DNA of 58,941 bases from Paratractidigestivibacter sp963630635 (GTDB lineage Bacteria > Actinomycetota > Coriobacteriia > Coriobacteriales > Atopobiaceae), in contig CAVGOA010000009.1 in NCBI GenBank assembly GCA_963630635.1, forward strand, positions 1 to 58,941. Reading direction: 5' to 3'. How positions within the stretch are numbered: position 1 is the first letter of the stretch; each line of letters starts with the position of its first letter. The notes under the pieces are model-generated. The model ran no database searches, was not told the DNA's origin, and saw only the letters and a program-made list of their open reading frames with translations. Shown piece by piece: positions 58,692 through 58,941 of this stretch. Position numbers and translations under genes: made by a program.

Positions 58692-58941
58692 GATAGGTCC
58701 TCGAGCAGGACGTTCTTCTTGATCCAGGCTACGACATCGTCGACGCCCGTGCCTTGGCGGATGTCGGTGAAGACAAAGGGACGCTCGCCGCGCATGCGGC
58801 GCGAGTCGCGATCCATGACCTCAAGCGAGGCACCCACGTACGGCGCAAGGTCAATCTTGTTAATAACCAGCAGGTCAGAGCGCATAATGCCGGGGCCGCC
58901 CTTGCGCGGAATCTTGTCGCCCTCCGAGACGTCGATGACAA
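58688..58941 (-). CDS. ureG: Urease accessory GTPase UreG, C-terminal part only
   Basis: The last ~84 residues of the GTPase that drives nickel insertion into urease. Reading from the window edge, VIDVSEGDKIPRKGGPGI leads into SDLLVINKIDLAPYVGASLE, with the NKxD guanine-specificity motif, then MDRDSRRMRGERPFVFTDIR and QGTGVDDVVAWI. These are near-invariant UreG features. The N-terminal P-loop lies beyond the window. Its stop overlaps the ureD start by four bases, so both are co-translated. The identification is secure. Confidence 0.95.
   Translation of the reverse strand, partial: VIDVSEGDKIPRKGGPGIMRSDLLVINKIDLAPYVGASLEVMDRDSRRMRGERPFVFTDIRQGTGVDDVVAWIKKNVLLEDLS

Overview
The window looks like a chromosomal segment of a GC-rich (about 60% by eye) actinobacterium, most likely class Coriobacteriia (Collinsella/Olsenella-like). 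The basis is a mix of features: ChW-repeat cell-wall enzymes, a Firmicutes-style (T7SSb) type VII secretion locus in a high-GC genome, Tat-exported glycosidases and hexuronate catabolism. This placement is inference from gene content; there is no rRNA or other marker gene here.

Layout. (1) 1-8963, minus strand: surface-polysaccharide genes, namely a DPM1-like glycosyltransferase, a DUF2304 protein, a GT2, a Wzx-type flippase, a DUF2142 membrane protein, a two-domain GT2 glycosyltransferase, rfbA and the 5' part of rfbB. (2) 9253-14614: two convergent secreted cell-wall enzymes, an L,D-transpeptidase and a GH25 lysozyme, both with ChW repeats and with matching promoter architecture. (3) 14785-35659, minus strand: about 20.9 kb and 17 genes in apparently one operon, forming a T7SSb-like system. 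It has an EssC ATPase, EsaB/YukD, three WXG100-type proteins, two FHA proteins, a TadZ/CpaE-like ATPase, a Ser/Thr kinase with an external helical domain, a PP2C phosphatase, a giant Ig-repeat membrane protein and a candidate effector/immunity module. Recognisable EssA, EssB and EsaA are missing, and candidate replacements sit in the same operon. (4) 36304-50389: glycoside and hexuronate use. uxuB-uxuA-uxaC-GH2 form one operon; a Tat-exported GH3 with reversed domain order, a small membrane protein and a GPH symporter follow. A FadR-type GntR regulator and repeated ACTGGTATAT sites make this a candidate regulon. A nicotinamidase-like hydrolase lies beside it. (5) 50677-52641: a SEC-C protein. 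(6) 53101-57559: a nucleoside hydrolase, MFS transporter, ribokinase and LacI regulator, with three LacI-type palindromes, bracketed by two 181-bp copies of an intergenic repeat. (7) 57771-58941: urease accessory genes ureD and ureG (partial).

How they fit. The first two regions build and remodel the envelope; the ChW proteins probably bind the wall polysaccharides. The type VII locus has its own phospho-signalling set (kinase, phosphatase, FHA readers), and three of its proteins share a T-x-V-L-[DN] motif that could be the phospho-switch. The sugar region would release glycosides outside the cell, import them and convert glucuronate to 2-keto-3-deoxygluconate. The nucleoside cassette would import nucleosides, split them and phosphorylate the ribose.

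The most unusual DNA-level feature is a set of intergenic inverted-arm elements (36046-36185, 42329-42469, 52674-52816, 57617-57759). Their arm sequences differ, but total length (140-143 bp) and arm spacing (115-116 bp centre to centre) are nearly constant. No tRNA, rRNA, CRISPR array or insertion sequence was recognised.
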